NCBI RefSeq assembly: GCF_000495435.3
Contig: NZ_AXUN02000183.1
Location: forward strand, 1 to 64,000
From: Youngiibacter fragilis 232.1
GTDB lineage: Bacteria; Bacillota; Clostridia; Clostridiales; Clostridiaceae
DNA length: 64,000 bases
Direction: 5' to 3'
Position 1 is the first letter of the stretch. Each line of letters opens with the position of its first letter. The notes beneath the pieces were generated by a model, which had not been told where the DNA came from, made no database searches, and saw only the letters and a program-made list of their open reading frames with translations. This document shows, one piece after another, positions 16,562 through 26,086 of the stretch. Both the position numbers and the translations under genes were made by a program.

Positions 16562-18769
16562 TTAGGCATTTCCGATCCTGAATACGTCGGTAACGCTTGT
16601 AATTTTCCTCAGACGCTTCATGGTCTCGTTAAGCAGATTGATATCCCTTATGAGAAGAGACATATGGACTACACAGGTTCCGTCCTTCTTGCTCTCAGCA
16701 TCGATTGCATTCAGAGGAATCTTCAGTTCAGTAACCACTCCCATGACATCAGTGACCATGTTCGGCCTGTCCATGGCATTAACCTGAAGCCTGGCACTAT
16801 AAAGTTCCTTGCTTTCAGTCTCCCACTCAACATCGATCATCCTGTGCTCATCATCTATGTTCAGGCTCGAAAGGTTTGTGCAGTCACTCCTGTGTATGGA
16901 GATTCCCCTGAAATTCGTGATGTAACCGACGATGCTGTCTCCTGGAAGTGGATTGCAGCATTTCGCGAACCTTACCTGAACATTGTTCATTCCTGTGACC
17001 TTCACTCCAAAGAAGGATTTGGACTGCTTTTCCTTTACCTTCTTCCTGGTGGCTTCTATCTGCTTCTCAGCGTTCCTAAGTGATGCCTCGTTATCCTCAT
17101 TCTGCTTCGCCCGGATCGATTCTTCTATAGCTTCCTTAAGCGCGCTTACGACTACGGAAGGTATTACCTGGTTTGCTCCTACCACTACGAACAGGTCATC
17201 GATTGAATTCCCGTGGTATCTTCTTATCAGCTTCTCCAGTGTTTCGCCTTTGGCAATATCAGCAAAGTTCCTGTCCTGCCTCTTAGCTTCCTTCTCAAGG
17301 AGCTCCTTGCCCCTCTGCATGTTCTCTTCACGCTTTTCCTTCTTGAACCATGCCTTTATCTTAGTCCTTGCCTGGTTCGAAGTGGCGATGTTGAGCCAAT
17401 CTATGTTGGGGCCCTTTGGCTTGGAGGATGTCAGCACTTCAACTATCTCACCTGTCTTCAGCTTATAGTCCAAAGTCACCATGTTTCCATTGACCTTCGC
17501 ACCTATTGTCTTGTTCCCGATGTCTGTATGGATCCTGTATGCGAAATCTATGGGGGTAGCTGCCTGCGGAAGATTTATAACCTCCCCCTTAGGAGTGAAC
17601 ACAAATATTTCATCTGCGAACAGGTCTATCTTGAAGGCTTCCATGAACTCTTCGGCATCGGAGGTCTCCTTCTGCCATTCGAGCATATCCCTTATCCAGA
17701 CAATGTTCTGGTCTAGCGAATCCTTCGACCCTTCCCTGGAGGTACCTGTCTCCTTGTACTTCCAATGGGCAGCTATACCATATTCAGCGACCTTGTGCAT
17801 CTCGTAGGTCCTTATCTGGATCTCAAAAGGCTTTCCCTGAGGTCCGATGACTGTCGTATGAAGGCTCTGGTACATGTTGGGCTTGGGCATGGCAATATAG
17901 TCCTTGAACCTGCCCGGTATCGGCTTATATATGGTATGCACTATTCCAAGTGCCGCATAGCAGTCCTTTATTGAATCCACAATCACCCTTATGGCTGTCA
18001 GGTCGAATATCTGGTCGATACCCTTGCTCTGGGACATCATCTTCCTGTATATCGAGTAGAAGTGCTTTGGCCTTCCGTCTATATCACAGGTTATGCTCGC
18101 ATTCTTGAGCTTGTCCACTATGTCAGCCATGATGCTGGCAATGTAGGCTTCCCTTTCCTTCCTCTTCTCGGCTATCTGGTTGACCAGGTCATAGTATTCT
18201 GTAGGGTACATGTATCTGAAGGCAAGATCCTCGAGCTCCCACTTTATCCTGAACATTCCAAGCCTGTGGGCAAGAGGTGCGTAGATGTCGAAGCATTCCT
18301 TCGCCTTTTCCTTCTGCTTGTCAGGGCTCATGTACCTTAGAGTCCTCATGTTATGGAGTCTGTCAGCAAGCTTTATGACTATGACCCTTATATCCTTGGC
18401 CATGGCAAGAAGCATCTTCCTTACGTTGTCGGCCTGCTCCTCTTCCTTGGACTTGTATTTGATTTTTCCAAGCTTGGTGACTCCGTCCACAAGCTCCGCT
18501 ATTTCAGTCCCGAATATCGCCTGAAGCTCAGCATAGGTATACTTCGTATCTTCAATGACATCATGAAGAAGCCCTGCCGCCACGGTATTTGTATCCATAC
18601 CCATGTCGACAAGGATCGAGGCGACCTCAACAGGATGCGTCACATAAGGCTCTCCGGATTCCCTCTTTTGTTCCTTGTGCGCTTCCACAGCCAGGTTATA
18701 TGCTTTTATGACAGTTTCCTTGTTAATGTTTCCTGCCTTGTCGATCTTCGCCAGAAGTTCATAAAGCAT
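16562..18769 (-). CDS. relA: Bifunctional (p)ppGpp synthetase/hydrolase RelA/SpoT
   Basis: 735 aa Rel, controlling the stringent response. Domain order: HD hydrolase (residues about 35-190, with THPVEVASIL and LLHDVIEDT intact, so hydrolysis should work), synthetase domain (RFKDYIAMPKPNMYQSLHTTV near 310), TGS (about 390-450), a Zn-finger/RIS region with CCNPLPGD, and a C-terminal ACT domain. The ATG at 18769 has GGTGGTGA upstream; the frame runs 15 codons further but without a better site. Single long Rel proteins are normal in Firmicutes. It follows apt by about 78 bp with no terminator seen between. Confidence 0.97.
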   Translation of the reverse strand: MLYELLAKIDKAGNINKETVIKAYNLAVEAHKEQKRESGEPYVTHPVEVASILVDMGMDTNTVAAGLLHDVIEDTKYTYAELQAIFGTEIAELVDGVTKLGKIKYKSKEEEQADNVRKMLLAMAKDIRVIVIKLADRLHNMRTLRYMSPDKQKEKAKECFDIYAPLAHRLGMFRIKWELEDLAFRYMYPTEYYDLVNQIAEKRKEREAYIASIMADIVDKLKNASITCDIDGRPKHFYSIYRKMMSQSKGIDQIFDLTAIRVIVDSIKDCYAALGIVHTIYKPIPGRFKDYIAMPKPNMYQSLHTTVIGPQGKPFEIQIRTYEMHKVAEYGIAAHWKYKETGTSREGSKDSLDQNIVWIRDMLEWQKETSDAEEFMEAFKIDLFADEIFVFTPKGEVINLPQAATPIDFAYRIHTDIGNKTIGAKVNGNMVTLDYKLKTGEIVEVLTSSKPKGPNIDWLNIATSNQARTKIKAWFKKEKREENMQRGKELLEKEAKRQDRNFADIAKGETLEKLIRRYHGNSIDDLFVVVGANQVIPSVVVSALKEAIEESIRAKQNEDNEASLRNAEKQIEATRKKVKEKQSKSFFGVKVTGMNNVQVRFAKCCNPLPGDSIVGYITNFRGISIHRSDCTNLSSLNIDDEHRMIDVEWETESKELYSARLQVNAMDRPNMVTDVMGVVTELKIPLNAIDAESKKDGTCVVHMSLLIRDINLLNETMKRLRKITSVTDVFRIGNA

Positions 18770-18847
18770 TGCCTTCACCACCCGATGATGCGTATGGCCG
18801 CTTTTCACGGCCATTTTTTACATTATATTGATACTTGGGGTATTTGT

Positions 18848-19366
18848 CTAGAATTCGTATTGAACCACTGATTCGACGCTGTATCCATCAAGCTTGTCCC
18901 TACCCTTAAGTCCAGTCAGCTCTATTATGAAGTCAACTGAAGCGATCTCTCCTCCAGCCAGCTCTATAAGCCTTGCACAGGCGGAAATGGTTCCTCCGGT
19001 TGCAAGCAGGTCGTCGACAAGTGCTATCCTCGCACCCTTCTCAAAGGAATCCTTGTGGATCTCAAGCGTGTCTGAGCCGTATTCAAGGTCGTAGGTTATT
19101 GCAACTGTCTCAGCAGGCAGCTTCCCTCTTTTCCTTATAGGAATGAAGCCTACACCAAGCGCATATGCAAGTGGCACTCCGAATATGAAGCCTCGTGCTT
19201 CGGGTCCTGCTATATAGTCAATGTTCTGTCCTCTAAGCTTATCAGCCATGTTGTCGATCAGAGTCCGGAAGACCGGACCGTTGCCGATAAGTGTCGTGAT
19301 GTCCTTGAAGCTGATCCCTTCTACCGGGAAGTCCTCGATTATCCTGATTTTCTCCTTGAAATCCAT
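18848..19366 (-). CDS. apt: Adenine phosphoribosyltransferase
   Basis: 172 aa, family length. It makes AMP from adenine and PRPP in purine salvage. The PRPP loop is ALVDDLLATGGT near residue 120, the flexible loop region carries KRGKLP, and the N-terminus EDFPVEGISFKDIT is typical. The chosen start has GGAGG 7 nt upstream; four extra codons are open. The gene starts 13 bp after the recJ-like gene and precedes relA, the usual clostridial order. Confidence 0.97.
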   Translation of the reverse strand: MDFKEKIRIIEDFPVEGISFKDITTLIGNGPVFRTLIDNMADKLRGQNIDYIAGPEARGFIFGVPLAYALGVGFIPIRKRGKLPAETVAITYDLEYGSDTLEIHKDSFEKGARIALVDDLLATGGTISACARLIELAGGEIASVDFIIELTGLKGRDKLDGYSVESVVQYEF

Positions 19367-19379
19367 GTTATCCTCCATT

Positions 19380-20159
19380 TCAGCATAGTGTCAGGTTCTG
19401 AAGATATTTCGCGATCTGCTCGGCTCTGTTTCCATCGCCAGTAGTAAGCATCTCGATTATTATCCTGGAATTATCCAAAGCGCCAACAGGATTGTCCTTA
19501 GGTGTTATGAATTTCCTGATGCCGTCGATATGGCCCCTTGTTATTGCCTTTGCCGCGCATAAGCCATAGTTTGTGGTGCACTCAAGCTGTTCACTGCCAA
19601 GAGCCCTGTACAGCCTTTCATTGTTTCCGGCAGGTATCCCTGCAGGAGCCCCGAGATAAACAAGGTCCGAATATCTCATGAAATTCCTCGTATTGTAGTA
19701 ACTGGACAGCAGCTCTGAAAGCTGATAGACATTGCCTACAAGAGACAGGTCTTCCTTGAAGAAGGAGAGACTTCTTTCTTCTGCTCTCACCCCGATCGCC
19801 ATGACAAGACCCTCTTCGTCGCCTGCAGCATCGCAGGCTGCCCTGGTTACCTTATCCGATAAAGTTATCATGAGACCCGGAGAAAAGAAATCAATATGTC
19901 TTCTTACAAGGTCCCTGAGCGCATCCTCACTTTCATTTCCGCTGACCACGAAATACTCCACATCAGAATTGAAGTACCGAAGAACTAGTACCAGTATGGA
20001 TATCCCGCAGATCCCTTCCCTGTCACCGGTACCGTAGAGGATTACCTTTTCCCTGTTGTTGATCGCTTTAGTAAGCCTTTCGATGTACGGCGGTTTATGC
20101 TCAGGAACTGACTGAGTCCATGATGCGCCTTCTATTATTCTTTTTAGGATTCTCACCAT
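19380..20159 (-). CDS. Degenerate RecJ-like DHH core protein (catalytic residues lost, DHHA1 absent)
   Basis: 259 aa in the slot where clostridia carry recJ (between secF and apt). Read against RecJ, the fold markers are there but the chemistry is not: the DxDxDG of motif I is read GTGDREG (44-49), the ITVD segment is ITLS (98-101), no DHH motif is found, and the ALGTIAD...P segment is LGAPAGIP (169-176), with Gly for the metal-binding Asp. The later APRxNAxGR strand corresponds to ITPKDNPVGALDNSR and the protein stops right after that domain; DHHA1 and the OB fold of the 550-800 aa exonuclease are missing. It has its own promoter and starts the operon. Nuclease activity is unlikely; a binding or regulatory role is conjecture. 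Confidence 0.7.
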   Translation of the reverse strand: MVRILKRIIEGASWTQSVPEHKPPYIERLTKAINNREKVILYGTGDREGICGISILVLVLRYFNSDVEYFVVSGNESEDALRDLVRRHIDFFSPGLMITLSDKVTRAACDAAGDEEGLVMAIGVRAEERSLSFFKEDLSLVGNVYQLSELLSSYYNTRNFMRYSDLVYLGAPAGIPAGNNERLYRALGSEQLECTTNYGLCAAKAITRGHIDGIRKFITPKDNPVGALDNSRIIIEMLTTGDGNRAEQIAKYLQNLTLC

Positions 20160-20187
20160 GGAAATTCACCGTCCTGAAAACACTATA

Positions 20188-20216
20188 ATTATAATACAAA
20201 AGAGCTGCGCCTTCAA
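20188..20216 (-). promoter_or_regulatory. Promoter of the recJ-like/apt/relA operon
   Basis: Minus-strand -35 TTGAAG (20216-20211), 17-nt spacer, -10 TATAAT (20193-20188). The -35 lies inside the loop and 3' arm of the secF terminator, so the two units abut with shared sequence. Confidence 0.6.
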
Positions 20217-20226
20217 ACGGCACAGC
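20204..20226 (-). terminator. secDF terminator
   Basis: Stem GCTGTGCC with GGCGCAGC (one G-U pair), 7-nt loop, then TCTTTT on the minus strand, 17 nt after the secF stop. Confidence 0.75.
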
Positions 20227-20242
20227 CCGGCTGCATGAGCCG

Positions 20243-21154
20243 TTATTTTGCCTTAGCTGCCTTGAATGGGACCTTCTTCTTTGCAGTATGCTTCTCTATC
20301 GTCCTCTTCTCAAGCATGGACCAGACAGGGCTTGCTATGAAGGTCGATGAATAGCCTCCTGAAATTATACCTATGGTTATAGGAAGTGCAAAATCCCTGA
20401 CGGCTGGTACGAACACATAGACAGCAACTATTGTGAAGAGCGTTGTCGCCAGTGTGTTGATTGACCTTGTGATCGACTGGTTGATCGAATGGTCCGCTAC
20501 GGCCTCAGGTGTCCTGTGCTTGTTGCTCTTGAGGTTTTCCCTGATCCTGTCGAATATGACTATCGTATCGTTGATAGAGTAGCCAAGTATGGTAAGAACT
20601 GCAGCTATGAACGGCGTATTCAGAGGTATCTGGAATATCGCATATACAGACAGAGTGATAAGTATGTCATGGATAAGGGCCACTATGGCTGCAATTGCGA
20701 AATTGAACCTGAACCTGAACGAAATATACAGAAGCATAAGGAGTGATGCAATGATTACTGCCTTGATTCCTCCTGATGTCTGCTCTGCTCCGATTGCCGC
20801 GCCGATAGTGCTTTCCGATATTACCGGATTCTCTGACAGCTTATACTCTGACTTAAGCTCAGCCACAAGATTTGCTGTCGTTTCAGTGTCAAGGCTCTGG
20901 CTTCTCAGCTCCAGCTGCGTACCGTTGACCTTGGATGAAACAGCATTAGTGTCATACTTCTTTACAACCGCATCCACATCAGCCTTGTTGAAATCACTTC
21001 CCATATCAATTATGACGCTTGTGCCGCCTGCAAAGTCGATTCCCATATTCAGTCCTTCTGCAGCCATGAAACCAAAGCCAAGAACTATTATCGCCAATGA
21101 GAAAGTGAACCATATCTTCCATTTCCCGACTATCTTGAAATTAGTGTTACGCAT
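20243..21154 (-). CDS. secF: Protein translocase subunit SecF
   Basis: 303 aa inner-membrane RND-type protein that with SecD pulls secreted proteins through the Sec channel using the ion gradient. One membrane segment near residues 12-32, an extracytoplasmic domain starting with GLNMGIDFAGGTSV, then five membrane segments with the SecF signature ILGYSINDTIVIFDRIRE. The C-terminus is basic (KKKVPFKAAKAK). The start overlaps the end of secD by 8 bp, showing translational coupling. Confidence 0.97.
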   Translation of the reverse strand: MRNTNFKIVGKWKIWFTFSLAIIVLGFGFMAAEGLNMGIDFAGGTSVIIDMGSDFNKADVDAVVKKYDTNAVSSKVNGTQLELRSQSLDTETTANLVAELKSEYKLSENPVISESTIGAAIGAEQTSGGIKAVIIASLLMLLYISFRFRFNFAIAAIVALIHDILITLSVYAIFQIPLNTPFIAAVLTILGYSINDTIVIFDRIRENLKSNKHRTPEAVADHSINQSITRSINTLATTLFTIVAVYVFVPAVRDFALPITIGIISGGYSSTFIASPVWSMLEKRTIEKHTAKKKVPFKAAKAK

Positions 21155-22397
21155 TTGCTCCTACCTCCTTGACACCGAAATCGGAAGGCTTTTTGAGCAT
21201 ACCAGTATGCAGGCCTATCTTCAGCAGCTGTTTTGTTATTACTATGGCACTGAACATCGATACTACAATACCGATCATAAGGGTCAGCGCAAATCCCTTT
21301 ACCGCCCCGGTCCCAACAAAATAGAGTACAAGTCCGGCGATTATCGTGGTTATGTTGGCATCAAGAACTGATGACATTGCCCTGTGGAATCCACCATCAA
21401 GTGCCTTTTTGACATCAGCCCCTGACCTGAGCTCTTCCCTTATCCTTTCGAATATAAGGACATTGGCGTCAACAGCCATTCCTATCGTTAGAAGGAATCC
21501 GGCTATTCCGGGAAGGGAGAGTGTAGCATCTATGCTGTAGAATATGAACAGGACAAGGTATATGTAGAATCCCAGCGCTAGTGATGCAAGGAATCCCGGT
21601 TTCCTGTAATATCCAACCAGAAGCAGGACTACAAGGCTGATTCCTACCATTCCCGCCTTCATCGTGTTAGGAAGTGCATTTGCACCTAGAGTAGGTCCTA
21701 CCGTCTTGACTTCAACAGCCTTGACAGGATAAGGAAGTGCTCCTGAAGCGATGATGCCCGCCACGAACTGTGCCTCTTCAAGGGAATCCATCCCTGTTAT
21801 CATTGCCTCACCGTTTGTTATCTCGGCGTTTACGACAGGGTTCGAAATCTGTTCATCATCCATGTTTATTGATATCTGCTTTCCGATGAACTTTTTGGTC
21901 GCCTCTGCAAACTTTGTGGTTCCTGATTCATTCAGCACAAGCGACACGATCGCAGCTCCTGTGCTGTCTACCCTCGCTTCCGCCAGCTTTACGTCGCTGC
22001 CGGTGAGTATCACATTGCCATCCGGGTCCTTGAATGTCAGAACTCCGGTAGTTGAAAGGCTCTTGACTATCTCGCTGGAATTGAACGCACCAGGAATGTC
22101 TATCCTTATTCTCCTGGCACCCTCCGTGGTTACCACGGTCTCGCTGACTCCAACCTTGTTTACCCTCATCTCAAGAAGATTCTTGATGGTATCGAGCTCT
22201 GATGTCTCGAGGCTGTCTGTCTGGACTTCCATTACTACAGTCACTCCACCCTGAAGGTCGAGTCCCCTCTTGATAAGCTCTCCGAATGACTTGAACCTGT
22301 ATCCCTGCAGCGTGAAGCCCTCGAGGCCCATATACGCAAGGAACGACAATATGAGTATTATTGCGATAAGAATTGTTGTGTATCTTCCCTTTTTCAT
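21147..22397 (-). CDS. secD: Protein translocase subunit SecD
   Basis: 416 aa. N-terminal membrane segment, then GLDLQGGVTVVMEV, a P1 head domain of reduced size (about residues 45-230) and five membrane segments with the motif TIGMAVDANVLIFERIREELR. Works with SecF. GGGGGAAGG lies before the ATG. A hairpin in the 97 bp between yajC and secD could lower expression of secDF relative to yajC. Confidence 0.97.
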   Translation of the reverse strand: MKKGRYTTILIAIILILSFLAYMGLEGFTLQGYRFKSFGELIKRGLDLQGGVTVVMEVQTDSLETSELDTIKNLLEMRVNKVGVSETVVTTEGARRIRIDIPGAFNSSEIVKSLSTTGVLTFKDPDGNVILTGSDVKLAEARVDSTGAAIVSLVLNESGTTKFAEATKKFIGKQISINMDDEQISNPVVNAEITNGEAMITGMDSLEEAQFVAGIIASGALPYPVKAVEVKTVGPTLGANALPNTMKAGMVGISLVVLLLVGYYRKPGFLASLALGFYIYLVLFIFYSIDATLSLPGIAGFLLTIGMAVDANVLIFERIREELRSGADVKKALDGGFHRAMSSVLDANITTIIAGLVLYFVGTGAVKGFALTLMIGIVVSMFSAIVITKQLLKIGLHTGMLKKPSDFGVKEVGANA

Positions 22398-22445
22398 AAC
22401 CTTCCCCCGTCAAATTCAATTTGGTTGCCCTGTTTCATCAAAACA

Positions 22446-22467
22446 GGCAACAGCCTAGGCTGCTGCC
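22446..22467 (-). terminator. Hairpin between yajC and secD
   Basis: Minus-strand 10-bp stem GGCAGCAGCC with a TA loop and GGCTGTTGCC (one G-U), followed by TGTTTTG. It lies inside an otherwise continuous yajC-secD-secF unit, so partial termination or mRNA processing is more likely than a full stop. A second weaker stem (GTTGCC region) follows. Confidence 0.6.
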
Positions 22468-22494
22468 TGATCGTCATATGCTAACTGTCCCAGG

Positions 22495-22779
22495 TCATGC
22501 CTCCGGAACGGTTTCTTTCCTGACAAGATTTGCAACCGCATTCCTTGTCATTTCAATCCTGACCGCATCCGGTCCCGTCTCGAGGATTATCCTGTCTTCA
22601 TTGATGACGGTGATCCTGCCGACTATGCCGCCTCTTGTAGTCACTATGTCTCCGGTCTTCAAGCTTCCTATGAGCTCCAGATATGCCTTCCTTCTCTTCT
22701 GTTCGGGCATGAACGTAAGAAAATAGAATACGGCCAGGAGGATAAGAATCGGCCAGCTCTGCCTGATTATTTCAGTCAT
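22495..22779 (-). CDS. yajC: Preprotein translocase subunit YajC
   Basis: 94 aa with one N-terminal membrane segment (WPILILLAVFYFLTF) and the family's short cytoplasmic tail with GDIVTTRGGIVGRI. It associates with SecDF. The ATG at 22779 is preferred over a TTG one codon earlier; AAGGAG is at a suitable distance. Conserved place between tgt and secD. Confidence 0.95.
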   Translation of the reverse strand: MTEIIRQSWPILILLAVFYFLTFMPEQKRRKAYLELIGSLKTGDIVTTRGGIVGRITVINEDRIILETGPDAVRIEMTRNAVANLVRKETVPEA

Positions 22780-22877
22780 CAACGCAACTCCTTCAAATGA
22801 ATATATCTTATTATAATTAAATAAAGCCTTGAATAAAAGTGATTTTCACAAATTGTACATTATTTGATTACAACGAG

Positions 22878-24008
22878 CTATAATTTACCCCTTACCATGG
22901 CAAGCTTTTGTACCTTGTATTCCCTGAAAGTACCACTGTCAAGGGCATCCCTGATCTCTTCCATCATTGTATTGTAGAAGTGCAGGTTATGGAGCACGCA
23001 CAGCCTCATGGCCAGCATTTCCTTGGCCTTGAACAAATGCCTGATGTAGCCCCTTGTATAGTTCCTGCAGGTCGGACAGCTGCAGGTAGTGTCTATAGGT
23101 GCATCATCGGTCTCAAACCTGGCATTGTTCAAGTTGAGCCTGCCTGAATTTGTGAATACATGGCCGTGCCTTCCGTTTCTTGCAGGAAGCACGCAATCGA
23201 AAAAGTCCACCCCCCTGTCAACAGCCTCCAGTATGTTTTCAGGAAGCCCGACGCCCATAAGGTAGATCGGCTTGTCCTTTGGAAGGTATGGTACCACTGC
23301 TTCGATGACGTCGTACATCTCATCATGGGTTTCGCCAACTGCAAGGCCTCCTATGGCAAAGCCATCCATGTCCATGCCGGAAATCTGCCTCGCATGGAGA
23401 ACCCTCAGGTCCTTGTAGGTACCTCCCTGGTTTATTGCGAAAAGCATCTGCTTCCTGTTTATTGTGTCCTCAAGGCTGTTAAGCCTGTCCATTTCCTTCC
23501 TGCAGCGGTCAAGCCATCTGGTCGTTCGCTCCACTGACCTTTCCACATACTCTCTCGGAGCCGGATTCTCTACGCATTCATCGAATGCCATCGCTATGGT
23601 CGAAGCAAGGTTTGACTGTATCCTCATGGATTCCTCAGGCCCCATGAATATCTTGCTGCCATCGATATGTGAGCTGAAATAAACCCCTTCCTCTTTTATC
23701 TTCCTCATCGAGGCCAGCGAGAAAACCTGGAATCCTCCTGAATCAGTGAGTATGGGCCTGTCCCAGTTCATGAACCTGTGAAGTCCGCCAAGCTTCCTTA
23801 CGACCTTGTCACCAGGCCGAAGGTGCAGATGGTAGGTATTCGACAGCTCCACCTGGCAGCCTATTTCCTTCAGGTCCATGGATGAGACCGCGCCTTTGAT
23901 CGCAGCTAATGTACCTACATTCATGAATACCGGTGTCTCGATGGTACCATGGGGTGTCGTTAGCCTTCCCCTTCTTGCGGAGCCTTCTGTCTTCAATAAA
24001 GTATACAT
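22878..24008 (-). CDS. tgt: tRNA-guanine(34) transglycosylase
   Basis: 376 aa TIM-barrel enzyme that exchanges guanine-34 for preQ1 in GUN-anticodon tRNAs. Catalytic aspartate region LTDSGGFQVFSL near residue 90, the second Asp in the GVDFFDCVLPARNGRHG segment, and the zinc site C-x-C-x2-C with a later His in CSCPTCRNYTRGYIRHL. No own ribosome binding site is evident: the start lies one base behind the queA stop, so translation is probably coupled to queA. Confidence 0.97.
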   Translation of the reverse strand: MYTLLKTEGSARRGRLTTPHGTIETPVFMNVGTLAAIKGAVSSMDLKEIGCQVELSNTYHLHLRPGDKVVRKLGGLHRFMNWDRPILTDSGGFQVFSLASMRKIKEEGVYFSSHIDGSKIFMGPEESMRIQSNLASTIAMAFDECVENPAPREYVERSVERTTRWLDRCRKEMDRLNSLEDTINRKQMLFAINQGGTYKDLRVLHARQISGMDMDGFAIGGLAVGETHDEMYDVIEAVVPYLPKDKPIYLMGVGLPENILEAVDRGVDFFDCVLPARNGRHGHVFTNSGRLNLNNARFETDDAPIDTTCSCPTCRNYTRGYIRHLFKAKEMLAMRLCVLHNLHFYNTMMEEIRDALDSGTFREYKVQKLAMVRGKL

Positions 24009-24009
24009 A

Positions 24010-25035
24010 TCATTTTATGAACATGGAGTCGCCGAAACTGAAGAATCTGTACTTCATTCCGACAGCCGTCCTATAGGCCTCCATGGTCTTCTCCTTTCCC
24101 GCCAGTGCTGACACCAGCATTATGAGTGTTGATTCCGGCAGATGGAAGTTTGTTATCAGGGCATCGACGCATTTTAATTTAACACCAGGGTAGATGAATA
24201 TATCGGTCCAGCCAGATGCTTCACTAACAAACCCATTTTCATCAGCCACAGTCTCAAGTGTCCTGGTTGAAGTTGTGCCAACTGATATGACCCTTCTCCC
24301 TTCAGACTTCGCAGCGTTGATCCTCTCTGCAGTCTCCCTCGATATCGAGAAGTACTCTGAATGCATGACGTGTGCATCGATATCCTCGACCTTAACCGGC
24401 CTGAATGTTCCGAGTCCCACATGAAGTGTGAGGAACACAGTTTCAACATCCTTCTCCCTTATCCTTTCCAGGAGCTCCGGTGTGAAGTGAAGGCCAGCTG
24501 TAGGTGCAGCTGATGAGCCCTCTTCCCTCGAGTAGACTGTCTGATACCTTTCCCTGTCCAGGAGCTTTTCCGTGATATATGGTGGAAGAGGCATCTCTCC
24601 CAACCTGTCAAGTATCTCCTCGAAGACACCTTCATAAATGAACCTTATTATCCTGTTCCCGTCATCATGTACCTCGACAACCTCAGCTGTAAGAAGTCCA
24701 TCCCCGAACGTGAACCTGGCTCCTGGCTTTGCACGCCTTCCAGGTTTTGCAAGGGCTTCCCAAGTATCCTTGTCGATCCTCTTCAGCAGCAGGAACTCGA
24801 TCTTTCCTCCTGAGCCTTCCTTTGAACCGATAAGCCTTGCAGGGATGACCCTTGTATCGTTCATCACAAGGACATCACCTTCAACAAGATATTCCGGAAG
24901 GTCCGAAAACACCTTGTGTGAAATCTCCCCGCTAAGCCTGTCGAGAACCATCAGTCTCGAACTGTCTCTTTTTTCCAGAGGGTGCTGAGCAATCAGCTCC
25001 TCCGGCAGATCATAGTAAAAATCATTAACTTTCAA
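24010..25035 (-). CDS. queA: S-adenosylmethionine:tRNA ribosyltransferase-isomerase, TTG start
   Basis: 341 aa, the usual QueA length. It converts preQ1-tRNA to epoxyqueuosine-tRNA, the step after Tgt. Typical stretches: [15 protein letters not shown] at the N-terminus, [29 protein letters not shown] and [12 protein letters not shown]-type motif ([15 protein letters not shown]). No ATG is in place: the frame extends 17 codons upstream into ruvB, but TTG at 25035 stands about 10 nt behind AGAAGGG and restores the family N-terminus ([12 protein letters not shown]). Cotranscribed with ruvB (13 bp gap) and tgt. Confidence 0.95.
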   Translation of the reverse strand: MKVNDFYYDLPEELIAQHPLEKRDSSRLMVLDRLSGEISHKVFSDLPEYLVEGDVLVMNDTRVIPARLIGSKEGSGGKIEFLLLKRIDKDTWEALAKPGRRAKPGARFTFGDGLLTAEVVEVHDDGNRIIRFIYEGVFEEILDRLGEMPLPPYITEKLLDRERYQTVYSREEGSSAAPTAGLHFTPELLERIREKDVETVFLTLHVGLGTFRPVKVEDIDAHVMHSEYFSISRETAERINAAKSEGRRVISVGTTSTRTLETVADENGFVSEASGWTDIFIYPGVKLKCVDALITNFHLPESTLIMLVSALAGKEKTMEAYRTAVGMKYRFFSFGDSMFIK

Positions 25036-25048
25036 ATCAATTTCCCTT

Positions 25049-26077
25049 CTAATCGAACAGGGACGCTTGTCCCTCTTCCTTTTCATCCATTTTTATTCCA
25101 AGATGGTCATAGGCTCTTTTCGTTGCGCACCTTCCCCTTGGAGTCCTGATAAGGAACCCCTTCTGAAGAAGGTATGGCTCATAAACATCAACTATCGTAT
25201 CAAGCTCCTCTCCTATGAAATAGGAGAGTGTCTCAGCACCTACAGGTCCGCCTCCAAAATTCCTTACTATGGCCTCAAGGATCTTCCTGTCAATCCTGTC
25301 AAATCCTTCCTCATCAACATCAAGCATGTCAAGGGCCTTCGAAGCAGACTCGGTGTCTATGGTATCCCTTCCAAGGACCGTAGAGTAATCCCTGACCCTT
25401 TTAAGCAATCTGTTCGCTATCCTGGGTGTACCCCTGCTCCTTCTTGCGATTGCAAGGGCGCCTTCAGCGGTTATCCTGCAGTTGAGGATGCCAGCGCTCC
25501 TGGTTATTATCTCCCTCAGCTCATCATAGGTATAATACTCCATGCTGAGATGGACACCGAACCTGTCCCTTAAGGGAGAAGTCAGCAGGCCTACCCTGGT
25601 AGTAGCCCCTATCAGCGTGAACCTCGAGAGGTCAAGCCTTATTGATTTGGATTGTGCCCCCTTACCGATCACTATGTCCAGTGCGTAGTCCTCCATGGCT
25701 GGATAAAGGATTTCCTCAACTGTCCTTGACAGCCTGTGTATCTCATCTATGAAGAGCACATCATTGTCCTTAAGTGAAGTCATGATGGCTGCGAGGTCAC
25801 CTGCCCTTTCAATGGCAGGTCCTGATGTGACCTTGAGCGAGCCTCCCATTTCCCGGGCTATTATGTTCGCAAGTGTAGTCTTTCCAAGTCCTGGCGGTCC
25901 GTGGAGCAGCACGTGGTCAAGAGATTCGCCTCTCATTTTTGCAGCCTTTATGAACACTTTGAGCCGGTCCTTTACCTTCTCCTGTCCTATATACTCGGAA
26001 AGCCTGACCGGTCTCAGGGAGAACTCGCTCGAAATGTCTTCTTCAATAAAATCGCCTGCAGTTATCCTGTCATCCAT
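25049..26077 (-). CDS. ruvB: Holliday junction branch migration helicase RuvB
   Basis: 342 aa AAA+ ATPase that drives branch migration with RuvA. Walker [10 protein letters not shown] near residue 60, Walker [10 protein letters not shown], sensor [10 protein letters not shown], and the C-terminal winged helix ending [17 protein letters not shown]. The ATG at 26077 gives the family start; a GTG three codons earlier is possible. It follows ruvA directly. Confidence 0.97.
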   Translation of the reverse strand: MDDRITAGDFIEEDISSEFSLRPVRLSEYIGQEKVKDRLKVFIKAAKMRGESLDHVLLHGPPGLGKTTLANIIAREMGGSLKVTSGPAIERAGDLAAIMTSLKDNDVLFIDEIHRLSRTVEEILYPAMEDYALDIVIGKGAQSKSIRLDLSRFTLIGATTRVGLLTSPLRDRFGVHLSMEYYTYDELREIITRSAGILNCRITAEGALAIARRSRGTPRIANRLLKRVRDYSTVLGRDTIDTESASKALDMLDVDEEGFDRIDRKILEAIVRNFGGGPVGAETLSYFIGEELDTIVDVYEPYLLQKGFLIRTPRGRCATKRAYDHLGIKMDEKEEGQASLFD

Positions 26078-26086
26078 ATCCCACAC

